Part shown: one piece after another, positions 35,061 through 44,532 of the stretch
Layout: every line of letters starts with the position of its first letter
Position numbering within the stretch: position 1 is the first letter of the stretch
From: Paenibacillus pabuli
Lineage (GTDB): Bacteria > Bacillota > Bacilli > Paenibacillales > Paenibacillaceae
Assembly (NCBI RefSeq): GCF_023101145.1
Contig: NZ_CP073714.1
Location: forward strand, 7,068,001 to 7,132,000
Direction of reading: 5' to 3'
DNA: 64,000 nt
Made by a program: the position numbers and the translations under genes
The notes under the pieces: model-generated
The model's database searches: none
What the model saw: the letters and a program-made list of their open reading frames with translations, nothing else
Told to the model about the DNA's origin: nothing

Positions 35061-36959
35061 CTACAAAGATGCCTTGGATGCTCCTTTGGCTGAACGTACC
35101 TCTGTACGAATCAGATTGAAGATCATAAAGATCAGCACAACCAATTGTGGGATAAACGTCTCCCATGTCGGATACATGCCAAGCCAGCCAATCGTCGGTA
35201 GATTCGGTGCGACATGAGCCCCAAGGGTTGCCGAGACTTGAAGAGAGTGTATGCTCTCACCAAGGAATCGAAAGACCAGATAATAAATCAGCAGCGTAGC
35301 GGTCAGGAAGAACCAACGTACAGGAAGACGTACACTGAACTGAATGATTGCCACAGCTAATATAATCAGGATGAGCAGCGCTGACCCCATACCGATTAAC
35401 ATCTGTGAGGTCTCAATTGCAGGCGCCATACCGATATAAAAGATCGCAGTCTCCGCACCTTCACGCAAGATGGCGAGGCCCGCCACAGCGAAGAGTGACC
35501 ACAGACTTCCCCGGGCCAGTGCACCTCCCACTTGTCGCTGTACATAGCTATTCCAGGAGCGGGTATTCGATTTGCTATGCATCCATTGTCCGACCGTCAA
35601 CATCAGTACAACGGCAGCTAACCCCGTATACCCCTCAATCATCTCACGTGTGCTGCCTGACGATGCCACTGCCAGGGTCAGTGACAGTACAACGGCCAGC
35701 GCCGCGCTGAGCAGCAGACCACTACCGGCTCCCGCCCAGATCCAGCGCCGGGCCGCAGTCTCTCCACTCTTCTTGGCATAAGCCAGCAATGCAGACAGGA
35801 CCAGAATGGCTTCCAATCCTTCGCGAAGCAAAATCAAGGCTGCATCCCATGCCGTGTATGAGGTGGTGGCCGTTAACGGCTCCAGACGATCGATCATGCG
35901 GGATACAACCTCTGCTGCCTTCGCTGTATTTGGTGGATTGGAGACGACATATCCGGATGCTTCCGCCATTTCATTCTCAATGGCCGTATATGAAGCGGGA
36001 GATGATATCTGCACCTGACCTTCAACCAAAGGCCAAGCCACGATGAACTGCTCCAATCCCGTTGCGGCCGAAGTGGTATCCCCTGCTTGAATCTGCTGCT
36101 GTATTTGCTCCAACAATTTCAGCAGGCCGGATAATGAAGAAGCACCTGAAGATGCTGCTACATCCTCAACTTCCCCTTCCTTGAGCGTCCCTGCACTGTA
36201 GTCTGTGAGCAATGTGACCAGGTCCTGCATACGCTGTGTCGCCTGTTCTTCCTTGCGAGGTTCGGCCTGCATTGCAATGCGAACCAGGCTGATGTCTTTC
36301 TCCAGCTGGCTGTATACGCCAAAATGATCCTGACGGATTGGAGCTTCGGTGCCTTTCCAGGCTGTAACAATCCGTTTATAGGCAAGTTCTGCCTGGGTCC
36401 AATCCCCCTGTTCCATTGCACTCAAGCTTTTACGAGCGTCCGGCAATAGCTTTCCAGCCGCTTTACGACCTGCGTCGCTGCTCTCTTCCGCACCCTGAAA
36501 TGCCTCAATATACTGATTAGTCGCACGGGCCAGATCGGCCAGTGCTTTCTTGGCAGCATCAGAATCATGGCCAGACAGCGCCTGTTCTGCTTTGGACAAG
36601 GCATCACCTACACTACTTACGGCTGTCGCCACCTGATCTGCGTTCTGCTCCGGCACGAATGTGCTGGCATCATCCCACAGTTGCCGGAATTCGGCGACGT
36701 CCTCCGTGGCTTCTTCCAGCTTGCCCTGTCCCGCTTCAACCAAGGCACTCCCCACAGGTGGCAATAGACTATCCAGTTGTTTTTGCACAGACTGCTCATT
36801 ATTTTGGAGCTCTTCACCAGAAGCATGTGCCATGCCCGGCAAACGAATCACCCCGGACCCCACCATCAGGAACACCAGCAGCATCAGCAAGGAGCGCATC
36901 AACCTTCCTTTGTACAGCCGTTGCTTCTGCGCCTTCCGATCTGCGATCCTGCCCATCAT
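35061..36959 (-). CDS. efeU: EfeU/FTR1 iron permease with long extracytoplasmic N-terminal domain
   Basis: This is a 632-residue membrane protein that imports iron with EfeO and EfeB. After a signal-like helix (MRSLLMLLVFLMVGSG) about 330 residues of helical extracytoplasmic sequence precede the FTR1 permease of about seven helices. Both REGxE iron-binding motifs are present: LLREGLEAILVLSA and ILREGAETAIFYIG. The extra domain resembles that of Firmicute FTR1 proteins and is absent from E. coli EfeU. ATG at 36959 follows GGAGAGG. It is the last gene of the operon. Confidence 0.9.
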   Translation of the reverse strand: MMGRIADRKAQKQRLYKGRLMRSLLMLLVFLMVGSGVIRLPGMAHASGEELQNNEQSVQKQLDSLLPPVGSALVEAGQGKLEEATEDVAEFRQLWDDASTFVPEQNADQVATAVSSVGDALSKAEQALSGHDSDAAKKALADLARATNQYIEAFQGAEESSDAGRKAAGKLLPDARKSLSAMEQGDWTQAELAYKRIVTAWKGTEAPIRQDHFGVYSQLEKDISLVRIAMQAEPRKEEQATQRMQDLVTLLTDYSAGTLKEGEVEDVAASSGASSLSGLLKLLEQIQQQIQAGDTTSAATGLEQFIVAWPLVEGQVQISSPASYTAIENEMAEASGYVVSNPPNTAKAAEVVSRMIDRLEPLTATTSYTAWDAALILLREGLEAILVLSALLAYAKKSGETAARRWIWAGAGSGLLLSAALAVVLSLTLAVASSGSTREMIEGYTGLAAVVLMLTVGQWMHSKSNTRSWNSYVQRQVGGALARGSLWSLFAVAGLAILREGAETAIFYIGMAPAIETSQMLIGMGSALLILIILAVAIIQFSVRLPVRWFFLTATLLIYYLVFRFLGESIHSLQVSATLGAHVAPNLPTIGWLGMYPTWETFIPQLVVLIFMIFNLIRTEVRSAKGASKASL

Positions 36960-37009
36960 TGTCATCCTCTCCATTCCTCTGAAACCGTTCGTTGCCATAT
37001 AACCTTTTA

Positions 37010-38284
37010 TTAAATTAAGGTGTCCCCAATATATCCGCCATTCGTAATTCCGGGGAAACAGGCAAATACAGCACTGCCCGTGTGCACGGTATATTCATTC
37101 AGCTTGTCGTTCTTTGCCAGCCGTTCCTGAATCGGTATAAACTGCTTCTCCAGGTCCCGTTGATAGCTAATGAACAACAAGCCTGCATCCAACTGTCCGG
37201 TCTTGGCATCAAGTCCACTCGAATACGAGTAGGAGCGGCGTAAAATCTGCTGACTGCCGTCCCCCTTGGCGAGACGCAGATGTGACGTTGCCGGAATGAC
37301 AGGCTGCCCATCAGCGGACTTGGCCTTCAGATCTACCGGATCGAACTCGCCGCGGCTGCCGAGCGGCGCTCCGCTGTCCCGGTGGCGTCCAAACGTCGCC
37401 TCCTGATCCTTCAGTGTGGAGCGGTCCCACACCTCCACACGCATGCGAACCCGGCGGACGGCCATATAGCTGCCGCCGGCCATCCACCCCGGACCGTCAG
37501 CAGGCTGCGCCCAGACGGTCTGGTCCATCAGCACCGCATCCGTGGTATCCGGATTGCCGGTGCCGTCCTTGAAGCCGAGCAAGTTGCGCGGTGTTCCACC
37601 CGCAGGGTCAGCTCGGCCTGTGCGCTGGAAACCTTCCTGGGTCCAGCGCAATACCGCATGCCCGCGAGCGATGCGCGCGAGATTGCGGATGGCATGGAAG
37701 GCGACCTGCATATCGTCTGCGCAGACTTGCACGCATAGGTCGCCACCACACCACTGCGGGTCCAGCGCATCTCCGGTGAATGCCGGCAGATCGCGCAGGC
37801 CCTTGGGCTTCCGGCCCTGCAGCCCGAAGCGCCCGTCAAACAAAGAGGGCCCCACACCAAACGTCAACGTGGTCCGTGACGGTGTCAGGCCTGCCGCTTC
37901 ACCCGTATCAGTGGGCGGCGTATTCAGCGTGGCATTATGTTCGCCAATCATCTCTCCGGCGGCCATGGCAGCGGCAGCCGCCGTCCAGTTCTTGAACAGA
38001 CGGCGGAGATCATCTGCACTTCCCGCCGTCACATCAAAGGCGGCAAAGCAGATGAAATCCTGAGCCGGTGTAATAATGCCAGCCTGGTGCTTGCCATAAA
38101 AGGGCAGCGCATTGTCCGGCATGTTCACATCCAATGCCGCCGGACTGCTTTTGCGGCCCAGCGCCATCAGACCGCTGGCACCGCCTCCGCCCAAGAGCAG
38201 ACCCAATCCGGCTACGCCGGTCAACTTCAACATTTCACGCCGTGACAACGGCTTTTTCAGCGAATCCTTCTTCTGTTCAGTCAT
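37010..38284 (-). CDS. efeB: Dye-decolourising haem peroxidase EfeB
   Basis: This is a 424-residue Dyp-type peroxidase of the Efe iron-uptake system. The N-terminus carries a Tat signal (SRREMLKLTGVAGLGLLLGG), so it is exported folded with haem. The family motif GFKDGTGNPD gives the catalytic aspartate. The haem-ligand His is likely in IPATSHLRLA and the distal Arg in FGRHRDSGAP. The ATG at 38284 is four bases past the efeO stop. It probably oxidises ferrous iron or acts on haem for EfeU. Confidence 0.93.
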   Translation of the reverse strand: MTEQKKDSLKKPLSRREMLKLTGVAGLGLLLGGGGASGLMALGRKSSPAALDVNMPDNALPFYGKHQAGIITPAQDFICFAAFDVTAGSADDLRRLFKNWTAAAAAMAAGEMIGEHNATLNTPPTDTGEAAGLTPSRTTLTFGVGPSLFDGRFGLQGRKPKGLRDLPAFTGDALDPQWCGGDLCVQVCADDMQVAFHAIRNLARIARGHAVLRWTQEGFQRTGRADPAGGTPRNLLGFKDGTGNPDTTDAVLMDQTVWAQPADGPGWMAGGSYMAVRRVRMRVEVWDRSTLKDQEATFGRHRDSGAPLGSRGEFDPVDLKAKSADGQPVIPATSHLRLAKGDGSQQILRRSYSYSSGLDAKTGQLDAGLLFISYQRDLEKQFIPIQERLAKNDKLNEYTVHTGSAVFACFPGITNGGYIGDTLI

Positions 38285-38288
38285 CGGT

Positions 38289-39188
38289 CTACACTCCCAG
38301 TACCTGTCCCATGTTTGACAGCGGCTCAGCCAATGCATCCAGGTTCTGACTCAGCTTCTTCACGTCCTCATCCTTCAGCTTCTCATAGGAAACGTACCCG
38401 TCTCCATCCTTGAATGGAGCAAGCTCTTTCTCGAGCGCATCGAATCGGTCCGCAATCTGCTGGTCCAGATCTTTGTCTTTGGCAGCCAGATCATCCTTGA
38501 GCAGGTTATAAATCTCGCGTGCCCCTTCCACATTTGCCGCAAAATCATACAGATCCGTATGAGAATAACGTTCCTCTTCACCGGTTACCTTGCTGGAAGA
38601 AACCTCATTTAACAGCTCGACTGCACCCGTTACCATCAGACTCGCATCGATGTCCATCGTCTCGACTTTGGCACGCAGCAGCTTGGCATCACTCAACAAG
38701 GTATCCGCAAAGTCAGTCATGCCTTCGGTCGTCTTGTCTTCCCAAAGTGCTTTCTCAATCCGATGGAATCCGCGCCAGTCGGCAGCCTCCACATCTCCGT
38801 CACGTGCATCGATATTCGGGTCCAGATCGCCAAGTGCCTCGGCTACCGGTTCAATGCGTTCATAATACATACGAGCTGGTGCATATAATAATTTGGCAGT
38901 CTCCAGATCACCGGCTTTCACGGCATCCGTGAACTTCTCCGTTTGCTTCACGAATTCATCAATCTGCTTGATTGCAAACGCGCGATAGCCATCCACTGCG
39001 GTTGTATAATCGCTTCCGGTCGCTTCCTGATCTGCTGTATCCGTCGTTCCTGTGGAAGTTTCATTCCCGCTTTGGGCAACAGGCGTCTCTGTCTGATTGT
39101 CTGAAGCAGCTTCATTATTGCCGCAAGCGGCAAGTAAAACCGAAGTTGCCAGCACAACGGCGGGCAATGCCAATATTTTTTTCAACAC
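38289..39188 (-). CDS. efeO: EfeO iron-binding lipoprotein (imelysin/M75 domain)
   Basis: This is a 299-residue lipoprotein (ATSVLLAACGNNE lipobox), followed by a Gln/Thr-rich linker and the imelysin-like domain. The GxHxxE metal motif is visible as GFHRIEKALW. It lacks the N-terminal cupredoxin domain of E. coli EfeO, as is common in Firmicutes. The GTG at 39188 follows AGGGAGTG by seven bases. It is the first gene of efeO-efeB-efeU, behind a Fur box. Confidence 0.9.
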   Translation of the reverse strand: MLKKILALPAVVLATSVLLAACGNNEAASDNQTETPVAQSGNETSTGTTDTADQEATGSDYTTAVDGYRAFAIKQIDEFVKQTEKFTDAVKAGDLETAKLLYAPARMYYERIEPVAEALGDLDPNIDARDGDVEAADWRGFHRIEKALWEDKTTEGMTDFADTLLSDAKLLRAKVETMDIDASLMVTGAVELLNEVSSSKVTGEEERYSHTDLYDFAANVEGAREIYNLLKDDLAAKDKDLDQQIADRFDALEKELAPFKDGDGYVSYEKLKDEDVKKLSQNLDALAEPLSNMGQVLGV

Positions 39189-39276
39189 GATACACTCCCT
39201 ATTGGTTAAAATGATTTGCCTGTACATTGCACATGGTATCTCAATGAGTACAAACCCTTCGATTAACGTTCATTAA

Positions 39277-39305
39277 ATGATAGTCAAAATGATAATGATT
39301 ATCAA
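39277..39305 (-). promoter_or_regulatory. efe promoter with perfect Fur box
   Basis: TGATAATGATTATCA at 39290-39304 matches the 7-1-7 Fur consensus exactly. On the minus strand TTGATA (39300-39305) and TATCAT (39277-39282) are 17 bases apart. The box covers the -35 and spacer, so iron-loaded Fur should block transcription. Confidence 0.85.
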
Positions 39306-39498
39306 TTTCGGTAATGACATCATAATTCCGTCGCATACTTATGTCAATATGAAAATATGGGACACGTTTAACTGCATGCTCAAGTGGAAAATACCGGATA
39401 TTAATTCGATTGAAAACATAGACAAACTTCGTCATCACCCTTTAAAATGAGACAAAATGTCTACATGTTCTTAATTTATCAAATTGGAGGCTCATGTC
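39306..39498. other. Intergenic stretch upstream of the zinc-ribbon gene
   Basis: No gene or repeat was recognised. It should hold the promoter for the rightward gene at 39499. Confidence 0.35.
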
Positions 39499-40413
39499 AT
39501 GAAATGCCCAGTATGTAATCATGAAAATGGAAATGCCAGTTTTTGCGAGAGGTGCGGCTCGAATCTAACCCCATCCTCCCCTAATGCAGATACCGCTCAG
39601 GATCAACGATCCGCTGCTGCCGAACCCGAATATACCCGTTGGTCGAGCACACAGGCGACACCTTCTCACACTCCCATCTCATCCAACACATCTTCTGCTC
39701 CCAGACCTGGACAGCACACACCCGACTTTTCCAGTACAGAAGGTCAGTCGTCTTCGGGAGATAACAACACCAATCAGTGGAACAACATTGTACAAAATGA
39801 GAAAGTTCAGCAAGCCAAAGAAGTTAGCAGACAATATCTATCCTATTTCCTTAGCGTACTCACCCGTCCTTATCAAACCATGAAAACCGTTGGTGAACAG
39901 CATTCGCTTAACGGCTGGTTAACGATGGCTCTGATTGCAATTCTATCTTCTACATACTTTTTGATTACATTCGGCCGGATGGATATGGATGGACTGTTCA
40001 TTGGCGGGTTTATCAGACCCCTGTTGTTCACCGCCATTTCCTTGGTCGCAGCTATCGCCTTGATCTATGCCATATTGAAGATTGAGAAGATAACGTTCCG
40101 TCCCAAAACGCTGGTTGCCCAGTTTGGTACATTACTCGTACCTGCTGTAGCATCGCTTGTTCTGGCGAATCTGTTTATTGTTATCTCGTATTCCATCGCC
40201 ATCTTCTTCCTCGTCGTCTCGTATGTGATTATCTTTGTATCTCTTAACGCGGTGCTGTTCCAGTATCCGCTGAATCGTACCAAAGCGGCCATCGACAGCA
40301 TGTACAGCGTCCTGATTGCTAACGTTGTCTTGTTTTATCTACTAGCTCGCTTGCTGGGCAATACGTTCATTGGCTTGATTAGCCTGATGTTTTCTCCATA
40401 CGGTCGTCTGTAG
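39499..40413 (+). CDS. Zinc-ribbon membrane protein
   Basis: This is a 304-residue protein. Residues 1-23 form a zinc ribbon (MKCPVCNHENGNASFCERCG, two CxxC pairs). A Ser/Pro/Thr/Gln-rich linker spans ~24-110, and five to six membrane helices fill the rest, starting with WLTMALIAILSSTYFLI. It resembles DUF6574/YIP1-like membrane proteins of Firmicutes, which have no settled role. GGAGG precedes the ATG by eight bases. It is monocistronic with a strong terminator. Confidence 0.75.
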   Translation: MKCPVCNHENGNASFCERCGSNLTPSSPNADTAQDQRSAAAEPEYTRWSSTQATPSHTPISSNTSSAPRPGQHTPDFSSTEGQSSSGDNNTNQWNNIVQNEKVQQAKEVSRQYLSYFLSVLTRPYQTMKTVGEQHSLNGWLTMALIAILSSTYFLITFGRMDMDGLFIGGFIRPLLFTAISLVAAIALIYAILKIEKITFRPKTLVAQFGTLLVPAVASLVLANLFIVISYSIAIFFLVVSYVIIFVSLNAVLFQYPLNRTKAAIDSMYSVLIANVVLFYLLARLLGNTFIGLISLMFSPYGRL

Positions 40414-40435
40414 TACTTAGTTCAAAAGCTAGTAC

Positions 40436-40478
40436 GAAGACTCTCCCTGCTCAATCAGGGAGAGTCTTCTTTTGTTTT
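40436..40478 (+). terminator. Terminator of the zinc-ribbon gene
   Basis: GAAGACTCTCCCTG and CAGGGAGAGTCTTC flank CTCAAT and run into TTTTGTTTT. Confidence 0.9.
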
Positions 40479-40510
40479 CAACGTTAGCAGATTGCACTCA
40501 TTGCGTTCCA

Positions 40511-40531
40511 TACACTATAATGTGTAGTGTA
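40511..40531. promoter_or_regulatory. Upstream palindrome 1 of the DUF3105 gene
   Basis: TACACTA and TAGTGTA flank TAATGTG. The same half-site recurs at 40607-40629, so this is probably an operator. Confidence 0.55.
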
Positions 40532-40606
40532 AATGGTATGTTCTTTTTTACGTAAGGTTTGGAGGCGAGAAGCACTCCATACTTACTGGACTTTTCCTAT
40601 TGCTAT

Positions 40607-40629
40607 TAACACTACGATATGTAGTGTTA
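40607..40629. promoter_or_regulatory. Upstream palindrome 2 of the DUF3105 gene
   Basis: TAACACTAC and GTAGTGTTA flank GATAT: a perfect 9-5-9 inverted repeat sharing ACACTA/TAGTGT with the palindrome 96 bp upstream. It lies 40 bp before the start codon. Confidence 0.6.
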
Positions 40630-40669
40630 CGCTACATCCATTTTATTAAAGAAGGTAGAGGATATCGAT

Positions 40670-41413
40670 ATGGACATGAATATGAATCATATGCAAATGG
40701 AGCACGAAGCAGGAACATCCTACCTGTGGCTTATCGTTGGTGCAGTCGTTCTATTGCTCTCCATTGCAGCTTATATCTGGTCTTCACGCACCCAGAAGTC
40801 TGTACTGGCACATATGAAGAAAAATGAACGAGCTGTGATTAAAAAGAAAACCCGATCCATTCGCCTGGGGGCACATGCACTACTGGGGGTGTCGATCATT
40901 GCGTTTGTTCTTTTCTTCATGCAGGGCGCACTTACCAAGTATGATGTTGCAGATCTCAACGCCGATGCTGCAATCGAGGTGACCGACGATAAATACTACG
41001 GAGCCGATCATACGGAAGAGCCGATTCAATATGAGATGACCATCCCGACGTCGGGACCGCATAACCCGCATGATATCAAGTTTGGATTTTACACGGATTT
41101 CCCCGGCTATCCATACCTGGTACATAATCTGGAGCATGGGGATATCATCATTTATTACCGTGAGAATGCAAGCGATGAGCTGAAGGAGCATCTGAAATAC
41201 CTTGCCAAGTTCCGCAAAGCTGGATCAGGTATACTCGCTGTGTCGAACAAGGACATCCCTGAGGGCAGTGAGGTCGTTGTGACGGCATGGACCAAAACGA
41301 TGAAGCTTGACCAATTCGATGATGCCAAAATAGGCACTTTTATTAATAAATATATTAATCAGGGACCAGAGAAAATCCCTGCCTCCATCCGCCAGGGTGG
41401 CGGGACGATGTAA
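40670..41413 (+). CDS. DUF3105 membrane-anchored protein
   Basis: This is a 247-residue protein. The start is Met/His-rich (MDMNMNHMQMEHEAGTSY), which could bind copper or another soft metal. Two membrane helices follow (WLIVGAVVLLLSIAAYIW; ALLGVSIIAFVLFFMQG), then a DUF3105 domain with the conserved YPYLVHNLEHGDIIIYYR segment. The function of DUF3105 is not established. GAGGA precedes the ATG. Two related palindromes upstream imply dedicated regulation. It is monocistronic. Confidence 0.8.
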   Translation: MDMNMNHMQMEHEAGTSYLWLIVGAVVLLLSIAAYIWSSRTQKSVLAHMKKNERAVIKKKTRSIRLGAHALLGVSIIAFVLFFMQGALTKYDVADLNADAAIEVTDDKYYGADHTEEPIQYEMTIPTSGPHNPHDIKFGFYTDFPGYPYLVHNLEHGDIIIYYRENASDELKEHLKYLAKFRKAGSGILAVSNKDIPEGSEVVVTAWTKTMKLDQFDDAKIGTFINKYINQGPEKIPASIRQGGGTM

Positions 41414-41496
41414 GCCCTCTTTAGTAGCCAACGTAAATGGTTCCTGCAATCATGGAGTCCAGAGACGATACAATTTTATACGTTTGAAACAAGACA

Positions 41497-41532
41497 AGCT
41501 CCCGGATCAACTTGATCTGGGGGCTAATTCTT
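41497..41532 (+). terminator. Probable terminator of the DUF3105 gene
   Basis: AGCTCCCGGATCA pairs imperfectly with TGATCTGGGGGCT around ACT; the tail AATTCTTT is only moderately T-rich. Confidence 0.55.
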
Positions 41533-41679
41533 TATCATGCGGATGCCGATATTTTAAATAGAAATGAAATACATAGATGTACGTTAGCAAAGAAAGAAAA
41601 GCATCTTCAATACGACGATCCATACAGCCTCAACCTAAGCCTTTAAAAACTGACATTTCAAGGGGGACCATTTCTACTA

Positions 41680-43398
41680 ATGAACAGTTTGTTTATGCGT
41701 ATCTTTTTATTTTTTTCCTGTCTAATGCTAGCTGCGGGAGCCGTTCTTGGCATTACCATGTATCGCTCATCTGCACAGCTGGTTGAACAATCGATGGGCA
41801 TGCAGGCACAGGCCGTCGCTGAACGGGCAGCGGAGTCCATCGATACCACCCTGTATGCGCCGTTAAGTACGGGACAGGATCAAACCGAGTATTACGACAC
41901 ATTGCGTGAACAACTCAGCCAGCTTCGTCAGGCCAATGGGTTGAAGTATCTGTACACGCTTGGTAAGCGTGAAGAGAACGGGACTGCATCGTATTATTAC
42001 GTGGTGGATGGCGCTGCTCCGGATGTGGAAGAGGATGATTTCTCGCCTTACGGGACTCCTGAAGAGAACCATTATGAAGGGATGCTGCTGGCTTTTGAAC
42101 AAAATGAACCGTTTCGGGGCGATCTGACGCAGGATGAATACGGCTCAACGATTACAGCCTATGTGCCGATTCACGGGGCCAGCGGGGAACTGCTGGGTCT
42201 CGTTGGTGCCGACCTGGACTCCACCGCCGTCTACGAGCTAATGTCACGCAATCGGATGACCATGATCTGGACTGCCCTTGTCATCGTATTGCTTAGTGTT
42301 CTGCTGGTCTATGGATTTGCCCACTATTTAACCCGTCCTCTCGTGAAATTGAAGAAAATCATTGCTGAGGTTGGCAAAGGTGATCTGACCGTTAATGTCG
42401 AGCTTGGACGGAAAGATGAGGTTGGACAATTGGCTTCAGAGTTCAAACACCTGGTGACTGATACCCGGGATGTCATGACAGGCATTCGCAAAAGCTCTGA
42501 ATCCTTGCTGCAAGCCGCCGAAGGGGTGTCCAGACACTCGCAGGCGACAGCGGAAGCCAGCCAGCGCATTGCCGAGCACACAGACCACACAGCCAAAGGT
42601 GCTGCGGAGCAGGTGGCACGGGCAGGAGAAGTCACTGTAGCGATGGAGGAGATCACGCGAAGCATGCAGCATATTGCGAATTCAGCCTCCATGGTGGCTG
42701 ATGTATCCGAGGAAACGACCCATAACGCGATACAGGGTCAGACGAACATCAACACGGCAATTGACCGCATGGACAAAATTCATCATGCCAACGCCCAGAT
42801 GGAAGTATCCACCTCCCAGCTAGCGCAATACTCCAGTAAAATTGAATCGGTAGCACACATGATGAAAAGCATCGCTTCCCAGACCAGTCTGCTGGCATTG
42901 AATGCAAGCATTGAAGCAGCTCGTGCCGGGGAACATGGCAGCGGATTCGCTGTCGTTGCTTCCGAGGTTCGAAAGCTTGCCGGGGAATCGGAGCAATCGT
43001 CCCAGCATGTGACTGAACTGATTGCCGAGATTACGCGCCAGACGGCCGTTTTGTCTTCGCACATGTCGGCCAGTACATTAGAAGTACAGTCCGGTCTTGC
43101 TGTTGTTCAGGAAGCAGGACGTTCGTTCACATCCATTCATTCGGGCATTGAAACGATGAATGAACGACTGCACGAAGTGTCCGCAGCTTCCGAGCAGCTC
43201 TCCGCCAGCGCAGAGGAAGTGTCGGCTTCCATTGAAGACATGGAGCATATCTCGCGTAAGTCTTCTTCCAGCATCCAGGAAGTTTCCGCTGCAACCAGTG
43301 GTCAGCTGCAATCGATGGATGAGATGAGCACCTCTGCGGAATCCCTTCGTGTGTTGTCCAGTGAATTGAACGGGTTAATAAGCCGATTCAAAATATAA
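41680..43398 (+). CDS. Methyl-accepting chemotaxis protein
   Basis: This is a 572-residue transmembrane chemoreceptor. A membrane helix lies at ~5-25 and an extracellular Cache-like sensor at ~30-185. A second helix (MIWTALVIVLLSVLLVYGFA) precedes HAMP at ~205-260 and a long coiled-coil signalling domain. The kinase-contact tip is canonical (LLALNASIEAARAGEHGSGF). The ligand is unknown. AAGGGGG is 14 bases before the ATG, rather far; an in-frame ATG at 41695 is a possible alternative. It has a terminator. Confidence 0.9.
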   Translation: MNSLFMRIFLFFSCLMLAAGAVLGITMYRSSAQLVEQSMGMQAQAVAERAAESIDTTLYAPLSTGQDQTEYYDTLREQLSQLRQANGLKYLYTLGKREENGTASYYYVVDGAAPDVEEDDFSPYGTPEENHYEGMLLAFEQNEPFRGDLTQDEYGSTITAYVPIHGASGELLGLVGADLDSTAVYELMSRNRMTMIWTALVIVLLSVLLVYGFAHYLTRPLVKLKKIIAEVGKGDLTVNVELGRKDEVGQLASEFKHLVTDTRDVMTGIRKSSESLLQAAEGVSRHSQATAEASQRIAEHTDHTAKGAAEQVARAGEVTVAMEEITRSMQHIANSASMVADVSEETTHNAIQGQTNINTAIDRMDKIHHANAQMEVSTSQLAQYSSKIESVAHMMKSIASQTSLLALNASIEAARAGEHGSGFAVVASEVRKLAGESEQSSQHVTELIAEITRQTAVLSSHMSASTLEVQSGLAVVQEAGRSFTSIHSGIETMNERLHEVSAASEQLSASAEEVSASIEDMEHISRKSSSSIQEVSAATSGQLQSMDEMSTSAESLRVLSSELNGLISRFKI

Positions 43399-43446
43399 AT
43401 CCCATTGCAGATGGTAGGCAATCAATAGAGCCCACCTGATAAATAC

Positions 43447-43523
43447 AAAAAAAGCCGCAAGGCAGTGAACAGGAACATGGGGATTACTTACCCCATTCCT
43501 GTTCACTCTGTCTGCGGCTTTCT
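43447..43523. terminator. Bidirectional terminator between the chemoreceptor and the second nucleoside hydrolase
   Basis: AAAGCCGCA(A)GGCAGTGAACAGGAA and its complement across 43490-43521 form a long stem. Seven T residues follow on the minus strand, so it serves the leftward gene best. Confidence 0.85.
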
Positions 43524-43566
43524 GTGGTTGTACCTTTAATGAAAGCTGGCCTTGCGGCTGCCTGAA

Positions 43567-44532
43567 TTAATAACGCTGCGGAGCAGCTTTTTTGCCCAAA
43601 TCCGTCATATAAGTGAAGAACGCCTCCGGATCGGTATCATACACGAGTTGTACTGGACGTCCGTCTGCTTGCTCCACCGTACGGCCTTGGCTTGGACCAT
43701 CCGGGATCACGATACAGTTCACCGTTTTCTTCTTCACGATGTCCTCACGTCCAACAGAAGCCGTAGTCAACACATCCCACAAATAGTACGTGGAATTCGT
43801 TTCACTGTACACCAGTGGCGGACATCCTGCGTAACAGTTGCCCAGGAAGTCAACGCCTTCAAAGCGGCGCTCTGCAGCCCAACGGTTACGTACAGCAGGT
43901 GTCAGAGGTACTTTGTTTGTGCTTTCCAGGGCTACCAGATCAATCTGGATGCCGCTCTGCCATACACGGTAAGCCGCTTCCGGGTCCCAGAATACGTTCC
44001 ATTCTGCTGTACCATCATGCTCAGGCTCTTCGACGTTCCCTCTTTCGAACGTACCGCCCATCCATACGAGCTTGTCGATTTTCTCTTCAATGTCTGGTGC
44101 CTCGTCCAATGCACGCGCAAGGTCCGTCAGCGGTCCTGTGAACAGAAGCAGCGTTTTGCCTTCGGTGCTGCGTACTTTCTCAATCAGATGCTGGTGAGCC
44201 GGAACAGCAGACAGAGGAGCTTCCATTTTTCCGGACTCGTTCAGTACAGGAAGTGCATCTACATAGAAGGAATGCAATCTCCACGCCGCAGGAAATGGAT
44301 TTTTCCCTCTGGAGTTGGATTTCGCTACCTCTACGGAATATGTGCCGAAGCGATCGATAATTTTACGGCTGGCATCTGTAGCTGGCTCCAGATATCCGTC
44401 TGCCGGAATAACCGATACACCGGTTACATTTACATTGTCCATTTGCAGAAGCATGAACAGCGATACGAGGTCATCCACGCCGCCGTCATGGTTAAAGTAC
44501 ACATTAAGTTGGTTCGTCATGCTTGTTTTCAT
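43567..44532 (-). CDS. Nucleoside hydrolase-family protein (divergent motif)
   Basis: This is a 321-residue member of the inosine-uridine hydrolase family. The N-terminal motif reads YFNHDGGVDDLVSLF; the classical DxDxxxDD first aspartate is replaced by Asn while the other three acidic positions remain. LLFTGPLTDLARAL and WMGGTFERGNVEEPEHDGTAEWN match the family's later blocks. It may have altered substrate preference. GGGGGAAGG precedes the ATG at 44532. It is a lone gene, unlike the transporter-linked hydrolase at 20256. Confidence 0.85.
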   Translation of the reverse strand: MKTSMTNQLNVYFNHDGGVDDLVSLFMLLQMDNVNVTGVSVIPADGYLEPATDASRKIIDRFGTYSVEVAKSNSRGKNPFPAAWRLHSFYVDALPVLNESGKMEAPLSAVPAHQHLIEKVRSTEGKTLLLFTGPLTDLARALDEAPDIEEKIDKLVWMGGTFERGNVEEPEHDGTAEWNVFWDPEAAYRVWQSGIQIDLVALESTNKVPLTPAVRNRWAAERRFEGVDFLGNCYAGCPPLVYSETNSTYYLWDVLTTASVGREDIVKKKTVNCIVIPDGPSQGRTVEQADGRPVQLVYDTDPEAFFTYMTDLGKKAAPQRY

